A program made the translations under genes and the position numbers. The notes beneath the pieces were generated by a model. The model was given only the letters and a program-made list of their open reading frames with translations, did no database searches and was not told where the DNA came from. From Candidatus Thorarchaeota archaeon MP11T_1 (GTDB lineage: Archaea > Asgardarchaeota > Thorarchaeia > Thorarchaeales > Thorarchaeaceae), in the NCBI GenBank assembly GCA_002825515.1, contig PJET01000008.1, positions 1 to 42,585 of the forward strand: a stretch of DNA of 42,585 nucleotides. The letters run 5' to 3'. Below are positions 1 to 7,983 of the stretch, in pieces; position 1 is the first letter of the stretch, and each line of letters opens with the position of its first letter.

Positions 1-55
1 GTATTACTACCTTTCAGCCTTCATGGAATCATCCCATAGAAAAATTGATCTCTCC

Positions 56-69
56 CTGTCCTAGGACAG
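56..69. repeat. Perfect 14-bp palindrome after the DUF2064 gene
   Basis: CTGTCCTAGGACAG is fully self-complementary and begins about 8 bp beyond the stop codon of the minus-strand DUF2064 gene. With no loop bases it is a poor classical hairpin, and no T-run follows it on the minus strand. It could be a dimeric protein-binding site, a weak 3' end signal or chance. Confidence 0.4.
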
Positions 70-76
70 ATTACGA

Positions 77-772
77 TTACAGGATCTCTGGATGATTGCG
101 AAGATAGTCCATTGTGTGCAGATTCACAAAGGTCTGGGAACGATATCTCTCATGGAATTGCTGAAGGTCAATCTTGGTATCTATATCCGCCCACTCAGGT
201 AACACAAGTATCTGGTGAGTTATTGATTCTAATTTTGACAGAGTGTCCTGAAATACCGTTTCTGTACTCCATGATATATTTTCGAAAGCATCAGGAGTGA
301 AGACGTCGCGTGAAAATCCAATTAGGTAATAACCTCCGTCCGTCGCTGGTCCAAGTACGGCTTTATGCGTTTTAAAACCAGAAATCGCTTTTTCTAGAAT
401 ATCAATGGGAAGATCTGGACTATCACTCGCGAGTGCAATAACATGATCATACTTTTTCTCAAACATGGTGAGAAATCCATTTTGGAGTCGTTTCCCGAGA
501 TTCATGCCTTTTTGTTGAAAAAACTGATACGAAGGCCCAAGCCATCTTTCAAACCGCCCCTGAGCAGCAGGAGGATACACTGCAATGTGAAAGGGAATGT
601 CAAGTGATTGTACAGTTGTGAGTGTATCTTGAATAAACATCCTATATAGGTCAGTTGCAGCATTCTTTCCTATAGATTGTGCAAGCCTTGCCTTGACCTT
701 GCCTATCTCAGGGTACTTCATCATGATGAATATCCCGGGACGAAATGTGTTCACAGTATTTTCCGTATTCAC
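77..772 (-). CDS. DUF2064 / TIGR04282-type glycosyltransferase-fold protein
   Basis: This 231-residue protein belongs to the GT-A-fold family usually found next to ArsS-type radical SAM proteins ('rSAM/selenodomain-associated transferase 1'). Family hallmarks visible are the N-terminal MMKYPEIGKVKARLA segment, ALASDSPDLP near residue 115 (the metal/nucleotide-binding acidic motif) and LGPATDGGYYLIGF near residue 140. The GTG start lies 18 bp after the arsS stop, with AAGGATAG upstream, so the two genes form an operon. By context it probably handles a sugar or nucleotide-sugar step of arsenosugar synthesis, but its reaction is inferred and not shown by the sequence. The protein is probably cytosolic and its length is normal for the family. 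Confidence 0.85.
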   Translation of the reverse strand: MNTENTVNTFRPGIFIMMKYPEIGKVKARLAQSIGKNAATDLYRMFIQDTLTTVQSLDIPFHIAVYPPAAQGRFERWLGPSYQFFQQKGMNLGKRLQNGFLTMFEKKYDHVIALASDSPDLPIDILEKAISGFKTHKAVLGPATDGGYYLIGFSRDVFTPDAFENISWSTETVFQDTLSKLESITHQILVLPEWADIDTKIDLQQFHERYRSQTFVNLHTMDYLRNHPEIL

Positions 773-790
773 ACCTTATTCTATCCTTAA

Positions 791-1744
791 TTATTGGCCA
801 AGAGCGCCACCACAAGAAGATCCCAATCCAGCAGTACAGCCAAAACAATGTTGTCCAGTAACGATTTCCCGAGTTCTATGAGTATCTGGATCAAATTGAT
901 GGATATACTTAGGTGTCTTAAAGACAGGCAATTTGAGGGCGAAATTGAAGTCACAATCATAGATTATACCATCCCACCCAACACACAGCTGATGTCGACA
1001 CATCAAGTTCTCCAAGACAGAAGGATTGAACGTGTTCTCGAGCAGCTCCTGATATTGTATCGCTTGTTTCTCTGCTTCCAACATTTGCTTAAATCGTCCG
1101 ATTGGCATGTTAGTGATGGTCAAAAGACGGTTGAACTGGATTCCCCACTCTGATGAAAGCCGCTCTCTGTAAGTTTCCTCTAGCTGGGCTTGATTAGGAG
1201 GCAAAGAGGCATTTTCGGGATTAAAAACCAAATCTAATTCTAGCTCAGAGTTCGCCCCATAGCCAAGTTCGTTGAGTGTTTTTAGGACTTGAATGCTCTT
1301 CTTGAACACACCAGTCCCCCGTACATGATCCACATCAGCTTCTATGTAGCATGGAAATGAACCAACAAGTCGAATCTGAAGGTCTCTATACATGTCCATT
1401 AGTCCACGCTTTGATGAGTCTAATAGTACTGTGAGGTTAGTACGAACTTGGATAGTATGATCTCTCTCAGTCAAAGCTTCAAGAAATCGGGGAAGGAAGG
1501 GATTCAATTCAGGCGCTCCGCCTGTGATATCTATGAATCCTGGACGTAGGTGTTCTGCAACCTCAAGGATAGTTTCCATTATACTCCATGCCATAAAATC
1601 CTCGCTGCCAGGTGTGGCTTGTACATGACAGTGAGTACAGAGCTGATTGCATCGATTCCCTATATTCACTTGAAGGATCTCATGAGATAGACCCGTTAAT
1701 TTGGAGCCAGTTTCGGCAAGTATGCGTTGAGAAAATGTTGCCAT
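791..1744 (-). CDS. arsS: Arsenosugar biosynthesis radical SAM protein ArsS
   Basis: This is a 317-residue radical SAM enzyme of the ArsS/DUF3641 family, which joins a methylated arsenical to a 5'-deoxyadenosyl group in arsenosugar synthesis. Visible signatures are the cluster motif CNQLCTHC (C32, C36, C39), DITGGAPELNP, NLTVLL, RGTGVFKKSI, LDLVFNP, NMPIGRF, CVGWDGIIYDCDFN and the cysteine-rich C-terminus HCFGCTAGLGSSCGGALGQ. The reading frame stays open upstream to 1966, but ATG 1744 is preferred: GGAGTG lies 5 bases upstream and the family begins shortly before the EILQVNIG strand. Some homologues carry selenocysteine in the tail; this one has cysteine. It is the first gene of a pair with the DUF2064 gene. 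No arsM methyltransferase is in the window. Confidence 0.92.
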   Translation of the reverse strand: MATFSQRILAETGSKLTGLSHEILQVNIGNRCNQLCTHCHVQATPGSEDFMAWSIMETILEVAEHLRPGFIDITGGAPELNPFLPRFLEALTERDHTIQVRTNLTVLLDSSKRGLMDMYRDLQIRLVGSFPCYIEADVDHVRGTGVFKKSIQVLKTLNELGYGANSELELDLVFNPENASLPPNQAQLEETYRERLSSEWGIQFNRLLTITNMPIGRFKQMLEAEKQAIQYQELLENTFNPSVLENLMCRHQLCVGWDGIIYDCDFNFALKLPVFKTPKYIHQFDPDTHRTREIVTGQHCFGCTAGLGSSCGGALGQ

Positions 1745-1948
1745 TTTCACTCCGTTTTTACACCATATTGATATAGATTTCGAGATTTTTATCGAATCAG
1801 AAGAAGAAACCTCGCACAAGAAACTATGAGTTTCCAACAACATCTTTTGGTTTGCTGTCCAAGAATAGATAAGTTTTGAATACAATTTGTCATATAAAAC
1901 CTGTTCAGTAAAAATGGTGACGAGAATAAATCCTGAGGATGTATTCTG

Positions 1949-2464
1949 ATGGAAGGAACAACACAAAGACGAGTCTTGCTTCTTGTTGGTTTCTTCTTAG
2001 TGCTATTCCTAATACTAGTAGGTCCTAGCATCATTCCAATGTTTCCTACGTTTCCGGGACAAAAAGAGGTCATATATTCAAGTCCTGGCGAAAGTATCAG
2101 TTTAAACAACGGGGAATGGTTTTGTAGGGAGTTCGTGATTGATGATGACCATCGAGATTATGGGGTTGGTGTTGAGGGCGTCTTATTTAGCCATAACAAA
2201 AATGAAGACAATATCATACTAGAATTCGGTCATGCACATATGTCATTTTACAGTTTTATGGCACTCAACGAGTCTGACAAGATTGATTCGTTTGAGGGCT
2301 ATGGTAGTGGAGGTGCTTGGGGTCCGACAGGTACAGAATACACCTCCGGTTATTCCGGTGTGAATTTTGTTGGCATATACATTTGGGCTGTTCGTTTCAT
2401 TGATCTAAATAACAGTTCAGCTGTCTTTCAGACGGATTTTGAAGTACGTCTTCAACATATGTAG
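1949..2464 (+). CDS. Small membrane-anchored extracytoplasmic protein, unknown function
   Basis: I do not recognise a family for this 171-residue protein. Residues 8-30 (VLLLVGFFLVLFLILVGPSI) form one strong transmembrane or signal-anchor segment after a short basic N-terminus (RR at 7-8). The rest is polar and beta-rich with many Gly, Ser, Tyr and Phe, and has N-x-S/T sequons (NES, NSS), so it probably faces outside. The ATG follows GAGGATG by about 7 bases. It is divergent from arsS across about 200 bp that should hold promoters for both. Nothing links it functionally to the arsenic genes beyond adjacency. Confidence 0.7.
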   Translation: MEGTTQRRVLLLVGFFLVLFLILVGPSIIPMFPTFPGQKEVIYSSPGESISLNNGEWFCREFVIDDDHRDYGVGVEGVLFSHNKNEDNIILEFGHAHMSFYSFMALNESDKIDSFEGYGSGGAWGPTGTEYTSGYSGVNFVGIYIWAVRFIDLNNSSAVFQTDFEVRLQHM

Positions 2465-2577
2465 TTTACAAACGTCAGATGCAATCAGAGCTCACTCCAT
2501 AATCCTTTTATTGGAATCCCCGCGGTTTCGAGTAGTTCTGGCCAGCTACTAGGCTAAAAGACCAATTGGTGATGATT

Positions 2578-3117
2578 ATGGGAAAGCGACCCGGACATTG
2601 CTACAGAGAATGTGATAGACAGCCATTCGTGAGAAAGCGGTACATCCACAGACAGCCCGCTAGCAGATTGACTAGCTTCGACATGGGTAATGCAAGTGGT
2701 GACTTTGAAGTAGAGCTATCACTAGTTGGTCTTGAACGGTGCCAAATCAGACATCAAGCCCTGGAGGCTGCACGTATCGCCTCCAATAGAGAGATGACCA
2801 AAAAGGTAGGCAGGCTGAACTATCATCTGAGAATGCGTGTCAAACCCTACCACTATCTTCGTGAGAACAAGATGATCTCTGGAGCTGGGGCTGACCGTGT
2901 ACAGGATGGTATGCGTAGGGCTTGGGGCAAAGTGATAGGTCTTGCCGCACGAGTCCGACCCGGGCAACCATTGATTACAGTTAGAGTGAACCCTCGACAT
3001 TTGGGTCCAGCAATGACTGCCCTGAAGAAAGCAGCACCAAAGATGCCTACTCCCTGCAAGATAGTCTTCGACAAGATTGACCCTGATTTGAAGCGTAAGA
3101 TGGGCTATGGGATTTAA
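2578..3117 (+). CDS. rpl10e: Large-subunit ribosomal protein L10e (uL16)
   Basis: This is archaeal/eukaryotic L10e (uL16), a 50S protein next to the A-site and peptidyl-transferase centre. The N-terminus MGKRPGHCYRE, then SGDFEVELSLVGLERCQIRH, the basic loop region with RMRVKPYHYLRENKM and GADRVQDGMR, and GQPLITVRVNPRH near residue 140 match the family. The frame is open from TTG 2566, with further starts at 2569 and 2572. ATG 2578 is chosen because GGTGATG precedes it and the family begins MGKRP; this gives 179 residues, a usual archaeal length. A TATA-like CTTTTATTGG lies near 2505. Its TAA stop overlaps the TAA stop of the convergent trmJ within the shared TTAA at 3114-3117. Confidence 0.96.
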   Translation: MGKRPGHCYRECDRQPFVRKRYIHRQPASRLTSFDMGNASGDFEVELSLVGLERCQIRHQALEAARIASNREMTKKVGRLNYHLRMRVKPYHYLRENKMISGAGADRVQDGMRRAWGKVIGLAARVRPGQPLITVRVNPRHLGPAMTALKKAAPKMPTPCKIVFDKIDPDLKRKMGYGI

Positions 3118-3851
3118 TCTTCCAGCTTCTTGTGTTCATTTACAAATTCACTGATCCGCCTGATGACTCCAGTAAGGGTAGAAACCTCCCTCCCAGTCAT
3201 ATAGGCTCTTCCTAGAAGATTTCTAAAGACCTGTTTTGCGATTGGGATTTTATGCTCCTTGAGGTTCAGATGATCAATTATAACATCATAAAATTTGTAC
3301 ACTTGTTCTCGTTCCTGATATGTTGCGGCTCGTGCCTCATAGGGCTTTCGTGGCTCTTCTGGAGCGTATTTTGAAAACAAATGATATAGTACAATTGAAA
3401 CAGCGTGACTAAGATTGAGACTTGGATACTCCTTTGATGCAGGTATTGTAAAGGCAAGATCGCACAACGCCATCTCATCGTTGAACAATCCTGTGCTCTC
3501 TCTTCCAAAAACGATTGCAATTCGACTATCAATCGCATTTGGGTCTGGCAATTCAGAGAGTGGCACCAATGCTCTTGTGACGCTGTGATTTCCTCCTGTT
3601 CTTGCCGTTGCAGCCCATGCCAGGTCAATATCAACGAGAGCAGCATCTAGACTCTCAAAAATACCCGCATTGTCTAAGATCTCATGGGCATGCACTGATA
3701 GCATCTGAGCAAATTGGTCCTTTCGATGGTCTTCTCCCACTATTCGCAGCTCGTGCACTCCAAAGTTCGCTAAAGCTCTAGTCACAAATCCAATGTTTCC
3801 AGGGTTCTCTGGACCCACTAGAACCACAACCAAGTTTGGTAACTCTGTCAA
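3114..3851 (-). CDS. trmJ: tRNA 2'-O-methyltransferase TrmJ (SpoU/SPOUT family)
   Basis: This 245-residue SPOUT methyltransferase corresponds to archaeal TrmJ, which 2'-O-methylates position 32 of tRNA. SpoU motif 1 is LVGPENPGNIGFVTRALANFG (residues 11-31), motif 2 is IAIVFGRESTGLFNDEM, and motif 3 is FTIPASKEYPSLNLSHAV, which supplies the AdoMet-binding knot. A helical C-terminal domain of about 75 residues matches the TrmJ rather than TrmH layout. The TTG start follows GGTAGGGA and lies 9 bp after the stop of the DRG GTPase, so it is the last gene of the SRP54, TrmY-like, DRG, TrmJ operon. Its stop overlaps that of L10e on the other strand. Confidence 0.92.
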   Translation of the reverse strand: MTELPNLVVVLVGPENPGNIGFVTRALANFGVHELRIVGEDHRKDQFAQMLSVHAHEILDNAGIFESLDAALVDIDLAWAATARTGGNHSVTRALVPLSELPDPNAIDSRIAIVFGRESTGLFNDEMALCDLAFTIPASKEYPSLNLSHAVSIVLYHLFSKYAPEEPRKPYEARAATYQEREQVYKFYDVIIDHLNLKEHKIPIAKQVFRNLLGRAYMTGREVSTLTGVIRRISEFVNEHKKLED

Positions 3852-3860
3852 CTATAATCC

Positions 3861-5063
3861 CTACCTGTGGGCTAGCTGTAATACATCTCCATCCTGAAGT
3901 GGATAATTTAGACCTACAGTTCTTCTCTTAATCTTGTCATTGTCTCGGAGTATAACAGCAGAACGGAACCTTTCTACAAAAAGTTCTTTGTGTACCTTTC
4001 GCGCTGCATCTTCAACTATTGAACCTTCAGGAAGTACAATAGGTTTATTCTCTCTCCTCTTTCCTGGAATCTTTGTGTAGACACGAAGAATATCAAGATG
4101 TTCGTAGAAAGCCCAACTCATACCATCGAGATTCTCTTTTTTCAATGCAGAAGTTGGGATTATGTCAAATCGATGGCTGTAATTCTTTTCTAGCTCCTTG
4201 AATCTGGCTTCAGATCCTTCTGCATCACCCTTTGTAGCCACAATCATTGCTCGAACGTATGCAACACTTGAGTCCATTGCGTCAACTAGCTGTTCGAATG
4301 TTGCTGGCTTCTGAAACCTCACGATTATGTTTGTGATCCTGCGTGCTTTGAGATATTCCTTGACCTCTTCAATGTCACCTTGAAAATTCTGGGCACCATA
4401 GATCATATGGCCCCCCAATCCAACTCTCTCTACTCTGATTGCAGACTTTTCCTTGTTAAGGCGAATTCGTGCAGCATCCAACTCTCCAAGAATAATCCTC
4501 AGCTGCTCTTCAATATCCTGAGAAAGATCAATGACCAGAGCAATACAATCAGTGTTTCTAGCAACAGACAATGCTTGCCGACCAATTCCTGCTTCATTGC
4601 TACCTTCAAAGACACCTGGAAGCTCTACCAATTGAATATTGATGTCCTCCAGAGTTAACATTGCAGGAGTGGGAATTGGTGTTGTGAATGGATAGTTGCC
4701 AACATCCAGCTCTGCATTTGTTACAGCATTAATCAATGTTGATTTACCACTATTTGTAACACCAATAAGGCAGATCTGACCAGCTCCCTCTTTTCGTACA
4801 ACGCCTTCCTCTGTACTACCGCTTCGGCGTGAACGTTCCTGTTCTCGTTTCTTCTCTAGCTGAGCTTTGAGAGTAGCTAATTTTTTCCTGTAGTCTCCTA
4901 CCATTCTCTCTGCACCCTTGTGTCTTGGTGCAAGAGATAGAAGTTTTTCAAGCTCTACTATCCGCTGAGCGAGGTCTTCAGTTTCCTCGTAAACAATCCT
5001 CTGCTTATCGAATTCAGGGGTCACATTGGTAGGCAAAGAATCACACTCAACGACTGATTTCAC
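3861..5063 (-). CDS. DRG-family GTPase (Obg-related, with TGS domain)
   Basis: This 400-residue GTPase has the order of a developmentally regulated GTP-binding protein: a helical basic N-terminus (about 20-75), an Obg-type G domain (about 97-320) with the DRG insertion, and a C-terminal TGS domain (about 325-400). G1 is GVTNSGKST, the G2 region is NYPFTTPIPTPAML, G3 is ELPGVFEG and G5 is TSALKK. Two departures: G3 has Glu where Asp is usual, and G4 reads TKGD rather than NKxD. DRG proteins associate with ribosomes, and the link to SRP54 and two tRNA modification-type genes fits that. GTG 5063 is the furthest plausible start; the first 20 or so residues are not conserved in the family and a later start is possible. 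Confidence 0.92.
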   Translation of the reverse strand: MKSVVECDSLPTNVTPEFDKQRIVYEETEDLAQRIVELEKLLSLAPRHKGAERMVGDYRKKLATLKAQLEKKREQERSRRSGSTEEGVVRKEGAGQICLIGVTNSGKSTLINAVTNAELDVGNYPFTTPIPTPAMLTLEDINIQLVELPGVFEGSNEAGIGRQALSVARNTDCIALVIDLSQDIEEQLRIILGELDAARIRLNKEKSAIRVERVGLGGHMIYGAQNFQGDIEEVKEYLKARRITNIIVRFQKPATFEQLVDAMDSSVAYVRAMIVATKGDAEGSEARFKELEKNYSHRFDIIPTSALKKENLDGMSWAFYEHLDILRVYTKIPGKRRENKPIVLPEGSIVEDAARKVHKELFVERFRSAVILRDNDKIKRRTVGLNYPLQDGDVLQLAHR

Positions 5064-5098
5064 TGAAAGACTGAGAATCTATTATTATGAAGCTTTCT

Positions 5099-5551
5099 TC
5101 ATGGTTTGTTTTCTGTCTTGTCTGCTGACAGATTGGTGTCAAGAATATATCGTTCTGGATTTGGTGATGGAACTTGAATTATTTCTGAGTTCCAAAGTTC
5201 AATAATCTCGTCATATGATGAACGTATCAATTCAATTCCATTATCCATAGTGAACGTATCGTCAGGCTCGAGCTTCTGAGCTATTTCAATCGCTTTTAGC
5301 AGGAAGAATGAGATTGATCTTTCGTCGGGTGACACCCTTCTCAATGATTTTCCGAGAAATGAAATCACCATTAAATCATCCAGAGTCCCTATTGCTATAG
5401 ACACGATCACATCTTGCCTAAGGCTTCCTGAAAGAAATAATCCAACATTGATGCATCTGCATGCAGTCACGACTTCTAGACTGTTTTGTCCTGATTTTAC
5501 AGAGCTTTTGTCTATTGGAAACTTTTCGAATCTCACTAGATAGCGGCGCAT
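5099..5551 (-). CDS. TrmY-like (DUF358) protein lacking the C-terminal SPOUT knot
   Basis: The first 90 residues match TrmY, the archaeal tRNA pseudouridine-54 N1-methyltransferase: an N-terminal MRRYLVRFEK strand, RCINVGLFLSGSLRQDV, and GKSLRRVSPDERSISFFLLK, which is close to the family's G-x-L-xx-VSPDER pattern. TrmY proteins are usually about 190-205 residues and end with a knotted AdoMet-binding region (a GDHIG-like loop, then SLSPLELHANHC). Here the protein stops after about 150 residues with an unrelated polar tail, and only 35 bp separate it from the DRG start, so the missing part is not simply in another frame. ATG 5551 is chosen to give MRRYLV; GTG 5560 and ATG 5557 are alternatives. 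It may be a catalytically dead RNA-binding derivative or a decayed gene. Confidence 0.75.
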   Translation of the reverse strand: MRRYLVRFEKFPIDKSSVKSGQNSLEVVTACRCINVGLFLSGSLRQDVIVSIAIGTLDDLMVISFLGKSLRRVSPDERSISFFLLKAIEIAQKLEPDDTFTMDNGIELIRSSYDEIIELWNSEIIQVPSPNPERYILDTNLSADKTENKP

Positions 5552-5584
5552 GCGCATCACAACTTTGGAAACTTACGTGTACAT

Positions 5585-6922
5585 TCATTGAAGCCCTGGA
5601 AAACCAGGGATAGCTCCCTTTCGCCCTCGTCGCTGTTTTCCCATTTGTTTCATCATCTTCTTCATCTGTTCGTGTTGCTTCAAGAGGTCTCTGACATCCT
5701 TCTGAGAAGTTCCAGAACCCTTCGCAATACGCTTGATTCTTGATGATTTAATCAGCTTGGGTTCTTCAAGCTCTGCCTTGGTCATTGAATTCATGATGAC
5801 TTCCCAACGTTTCATGTTCTCTTCTTGAATCTCAGCGATACCATCAGGAAGTTTGTACTGAAGGCCTAGCATTTCCATTACTTTTCCAATGGGTCCCATC
5901 TTCTTGAGCTGCTTCATCTGAGCCATCATGTCTTTTAGAGTGAACTGCCCCTTCATTATGCGTTTGGCTGCATCTTCTTCAACCTCTATCTGAGCTTCTT
6001 TGACCTTCTCAATCAGCCCTCGAATGTCTGACATACCAAGAAGACGCCCAGCGAATTTTGTTGGGTTGAAAGGTTCAATCGCATCCATACCCTCTCCAAC
6101 ACCAATGAATTTGATAGGCGCTTGTGTTGCAGCCACAGCAGAGAGGGCACCACCTCCTTTGGCACTTCCATCAAGTTTGGTCACTATTATCGATCCAATG
6201 TCTGTAGCTTTCTTGAACGCAGCAGCCTGGACTCCTGCTTGTTGACCAAGAGTACCATCTACTACAAGCACAATCTCCTGAGGTCTCACGCTCTTTGAGA
6301 TATCGCGCATCTCCTTGATTAGTCCCGTTTCTTCTCTGTGCCTACCTGAAGTGTCCAAGAGAATGAGTTCGATTCCTTTCTTTTGCATCTCTTTGACGCC
6401 TTGCTTTGCTAGTTTTGTAGCATCTTTTTCGTTCTCATCTCCCCAGAATGGCACATTTGATTTCTCGGCTAACTGCTTCAATTGATTATATGCTCCAGGT
6501 CTAAAGTTGTCTGCACAGATTACTCCAGTCCTAATACCTCTCTTCTGATAGTAACGCGCTAGTTTTCCAATTGTGGTTGTCTTACCAGATCCTTGAATAC
6601 CAACCATCATGACAAGGTTAGGCTTTCCTGGATTGATTGTTAGAGGAACGGTCTTTTCCCCAAGGAAGAACGCTAAGGTGTCCCACACAACACGGACAAT
6701 ATGCTCACGACGGGACACACCTCTCGGCAGTTTTTCATCCAATGCTTGTTCCTGTACTCTCTTGGTAATTTCCATCACAAGATTGACATCTACGTCAGCA
6801 ACCAACAATGCACGTTGGATATCTTTCACTAACTCCTTCACAAGTTCTTCATCTACCACACTAGCACCAAAGAGCCTCTTCAGAGCCGAGTTTAGTGATT
6901 TTCCTAGACCTTCTAGAACCAA
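5585..6922 (-). CDS. srp54: Signal recognition particle GTPase SRP54
   Basis: SRP54 binds SRP RNA and hydrophobic signal sequences and docks ribosomes at the FtsY receptor. The order is a helical N domain (about 1-85), a GTPase G domain with GIQGSGKTTTIGKLA, DTSGRH and TKLDGSAKGGG, and a methionine-rich M domain from about residue 310 (QFTLKDMMAQMKQLKKMG, then a basic MKKMMKQMGKQRRGRKG tail). The frame is open from TTG 6970, but TTG 6922 (start VLEGLGKSL, with GGTGGA upstream) fits the family start and gives 445 residues, the usual length. It heads the operon with the TrmY-like, DRG and TrmJ genes and is divergent from pyrI. Confidence 0.96.
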   Translation of the reverse strand: MVLEGLGKSLNSALKRLFGASVVDEELVKELVKDIQRALLVADVDVNLVMEITKRVQEQALDEKLPRGVSRREHIVRVVWDTLAFFLGEKTVPLTINPGKPNLVMMVGIQGSGKTTTIGKLARYYQKRGIRTGVICADNFRPGAYNQLKQLAEKSNVPFWGDENEKDATKLAKQGVKEMQKKGIELILLDTSGRHREETGLIKEMRDISKSVRPQEIVLVVDGTLGQQAGVQAAAFKKATDIGSIIVTKLDGSAKGGGALSAVAATQAPIKFIGVGEGMDAIEPFNPTKFAGRLLGMSDIRGLIEKVKEAQIEVEEDAAKRIMKGQFTLKDMMAQMKQLKKMGPIGKVMEMLGLQYKLPDGIAEIQEENMKRWEVIMNSMTKAELEEPKLIKSSRIKRIAKGSGTSQKDVRDLLKQHEQMKKMMKQMGKQRRGRKGAIPGFPGLQ

Positions 6923-7063
6923 GACAATTCCACCGTTTTCTGGGACTGCTCCATCGGTTGTCCATATCAACCTTCGCCTTTGAGAAGATGACGCTTATTC
7001 GCGCTCTTAATGATAAGGTCTAAAACTGGGTGAATGATATGATGAAGCTGCGTGGGATATGAT

Positions 7064-7549
7064 ATGTCTGAGAAAATCGGTGCTGAAAAAATCAGAATTG
7101 TCAAAATTCATGATGGAACTGTGATTGATCACATCAGAGCTGGAAAAGCCTTAGAGGTTCTCAAGATTTTAGGAATCACTGGTAAAGAGGGGCATGTTGT
7201 TTCTTTGGCCATGAACATAAGCAGTTCGAAGATAGGGAAAAAGGACATTGTGAAAGTTGAACATCGATTACTCAAAGAAGAAGAGGTTGCACGGATCGCA
7301 CTTGTGGCACCCGAAGCCACAATCAACCTTATTGAGGACTTCAAAGTCATAAAGAAGACACGTGTTGAGCTGCCTGAGATAATTGCTGATATCTTTAGAT
7401 GTCCTAATCAACGATGTGTGACAAATAAGGAAAGAGAACCAATCCGTAGTAAGTATGAGGTGGTTTCAAGAACCCCCGTTCAGCTAAAATGCTTATATTG
7501 TTGGACTATTGTAGAGGAGCAAGACATCATTACTCAATTTGCAGGCTAG
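7064..7549 (+). CDS. pyrI: Aspartate carbamoyltransferase regulatory chain PyrI
   Basis: PyrI is the allosteric nucleotide-binding subunit of aspartate carbamoyltransferase, the first committed step of pyrimidine synthesis. The N-terminal allosteric domain shows IVKIHDGTVIDHIRAGKALEVLKILGI, and the C-terminal zinc domain carries CPNQRC-x(n)-LKCLYC, the four zinc ligands. GTG 7052 is also in frame; ATG 7064 (MSEKIG) gives 161 residues, close to the family length. The catalytic gene pyrB, which often lies directly upstream, is absent from this window, so pyrI stands alone here. A run of six Ts follows the stop directly. Confidence 0.94.
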   Translation: MSEKIGAEKIRIVKIHDGTVIDHIRAGKALEVLKILGITGKEGHVVSLAMNISSSKIGKKDIVKVEHRLLKEEEVARIALVAPEATINLIEDFKVIKKTRVELPEIIADIFRCPNQRCVTNKEREPIRSKYEVVSRTPVQLKCLYCWTIVEEQDIITQFAG

Positions 7550-7555
7550 TTTTTT
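7550..7555 (+). terminator. T6 run after pyrI
   Basis: TTTTTT overlaps the base following the pyrI stop codon and precedes the atpF promoter region. Archaeal RNA polymerase can terminate on such T-tracts without a hairpin, so this probably ends the pyrI transcript. Confidence 0.45.
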
Positions 7556-7632
7556 ATAATCGTGTTCATTCCAAATGCTTTTTAGTGGACAGCTAAAGGC
7601 ATGAGCCAAGTCCGACTACAGTGGTAGCTACC

Positions 7633-7956
7633 ATGTCGAGTGATAAGATTGCAGTGATAGGTGATAGGGACACAGTCACCGGGTTTCGATTGGTCGGTGT
7701 AAGCGAATGCGCTGTTCCGAAAACCCCTGCTGAGACCCGTGATTTGCTCTATCAGTTCTTCAGAGACCCTGCCATGGGACTCATCATCATTACCGAACCT
7801 CTAGCTGCAGAGGTAGAAGATGCAATCGTTGAGCTTTCACAATCACCCGTACCAGTTATATTGCTGGTACCAGACAGAGATGGAACCACTGGCGCCTATG
7901 AAACAGTGCTAAAAGAGCTGATTCGCAGAGCTGTTGGAATCGAGATTAACATCTAG
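7633..7956 (+). CDS. atpF: A-type ATP synthase subunit F
   Basis: This 107-residue protein is subunit F of the A1 part of the archaeal ATP synthase, a small Rossmann-like subunit on the central stalk. Family features are the start KIAVIGDRDTVTGFRLVGV, the middle MGLIIITEPLA and PVPVILLVPDRDG, and an amphipathic C-terminal helix KELIRRAVGI. ATG 7633 is taken as the start; an in-frame GTG lies at 7621. It is followed 27 bp later by atpA, so the two are co-transcribed. Subunits H, I, K, E and C, which commonly precede F in archaeal operons, are not here. A TATA-like CTTTTTAG sits near 7575. Confidence 0.93.
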   Translation: MSSDKIAVIGDRDTVTGFRLVGVSECAVPKTPAETRDLLYQFFRDPAMGLIIITEPLAAEVEDAIVELSQSPVPVILLVPDRDGTTGAYETVLKELIRRAVGIEINI

Positions 7957-7983
7957 ACCAAGATTGAACTGGAGATGTAAACA

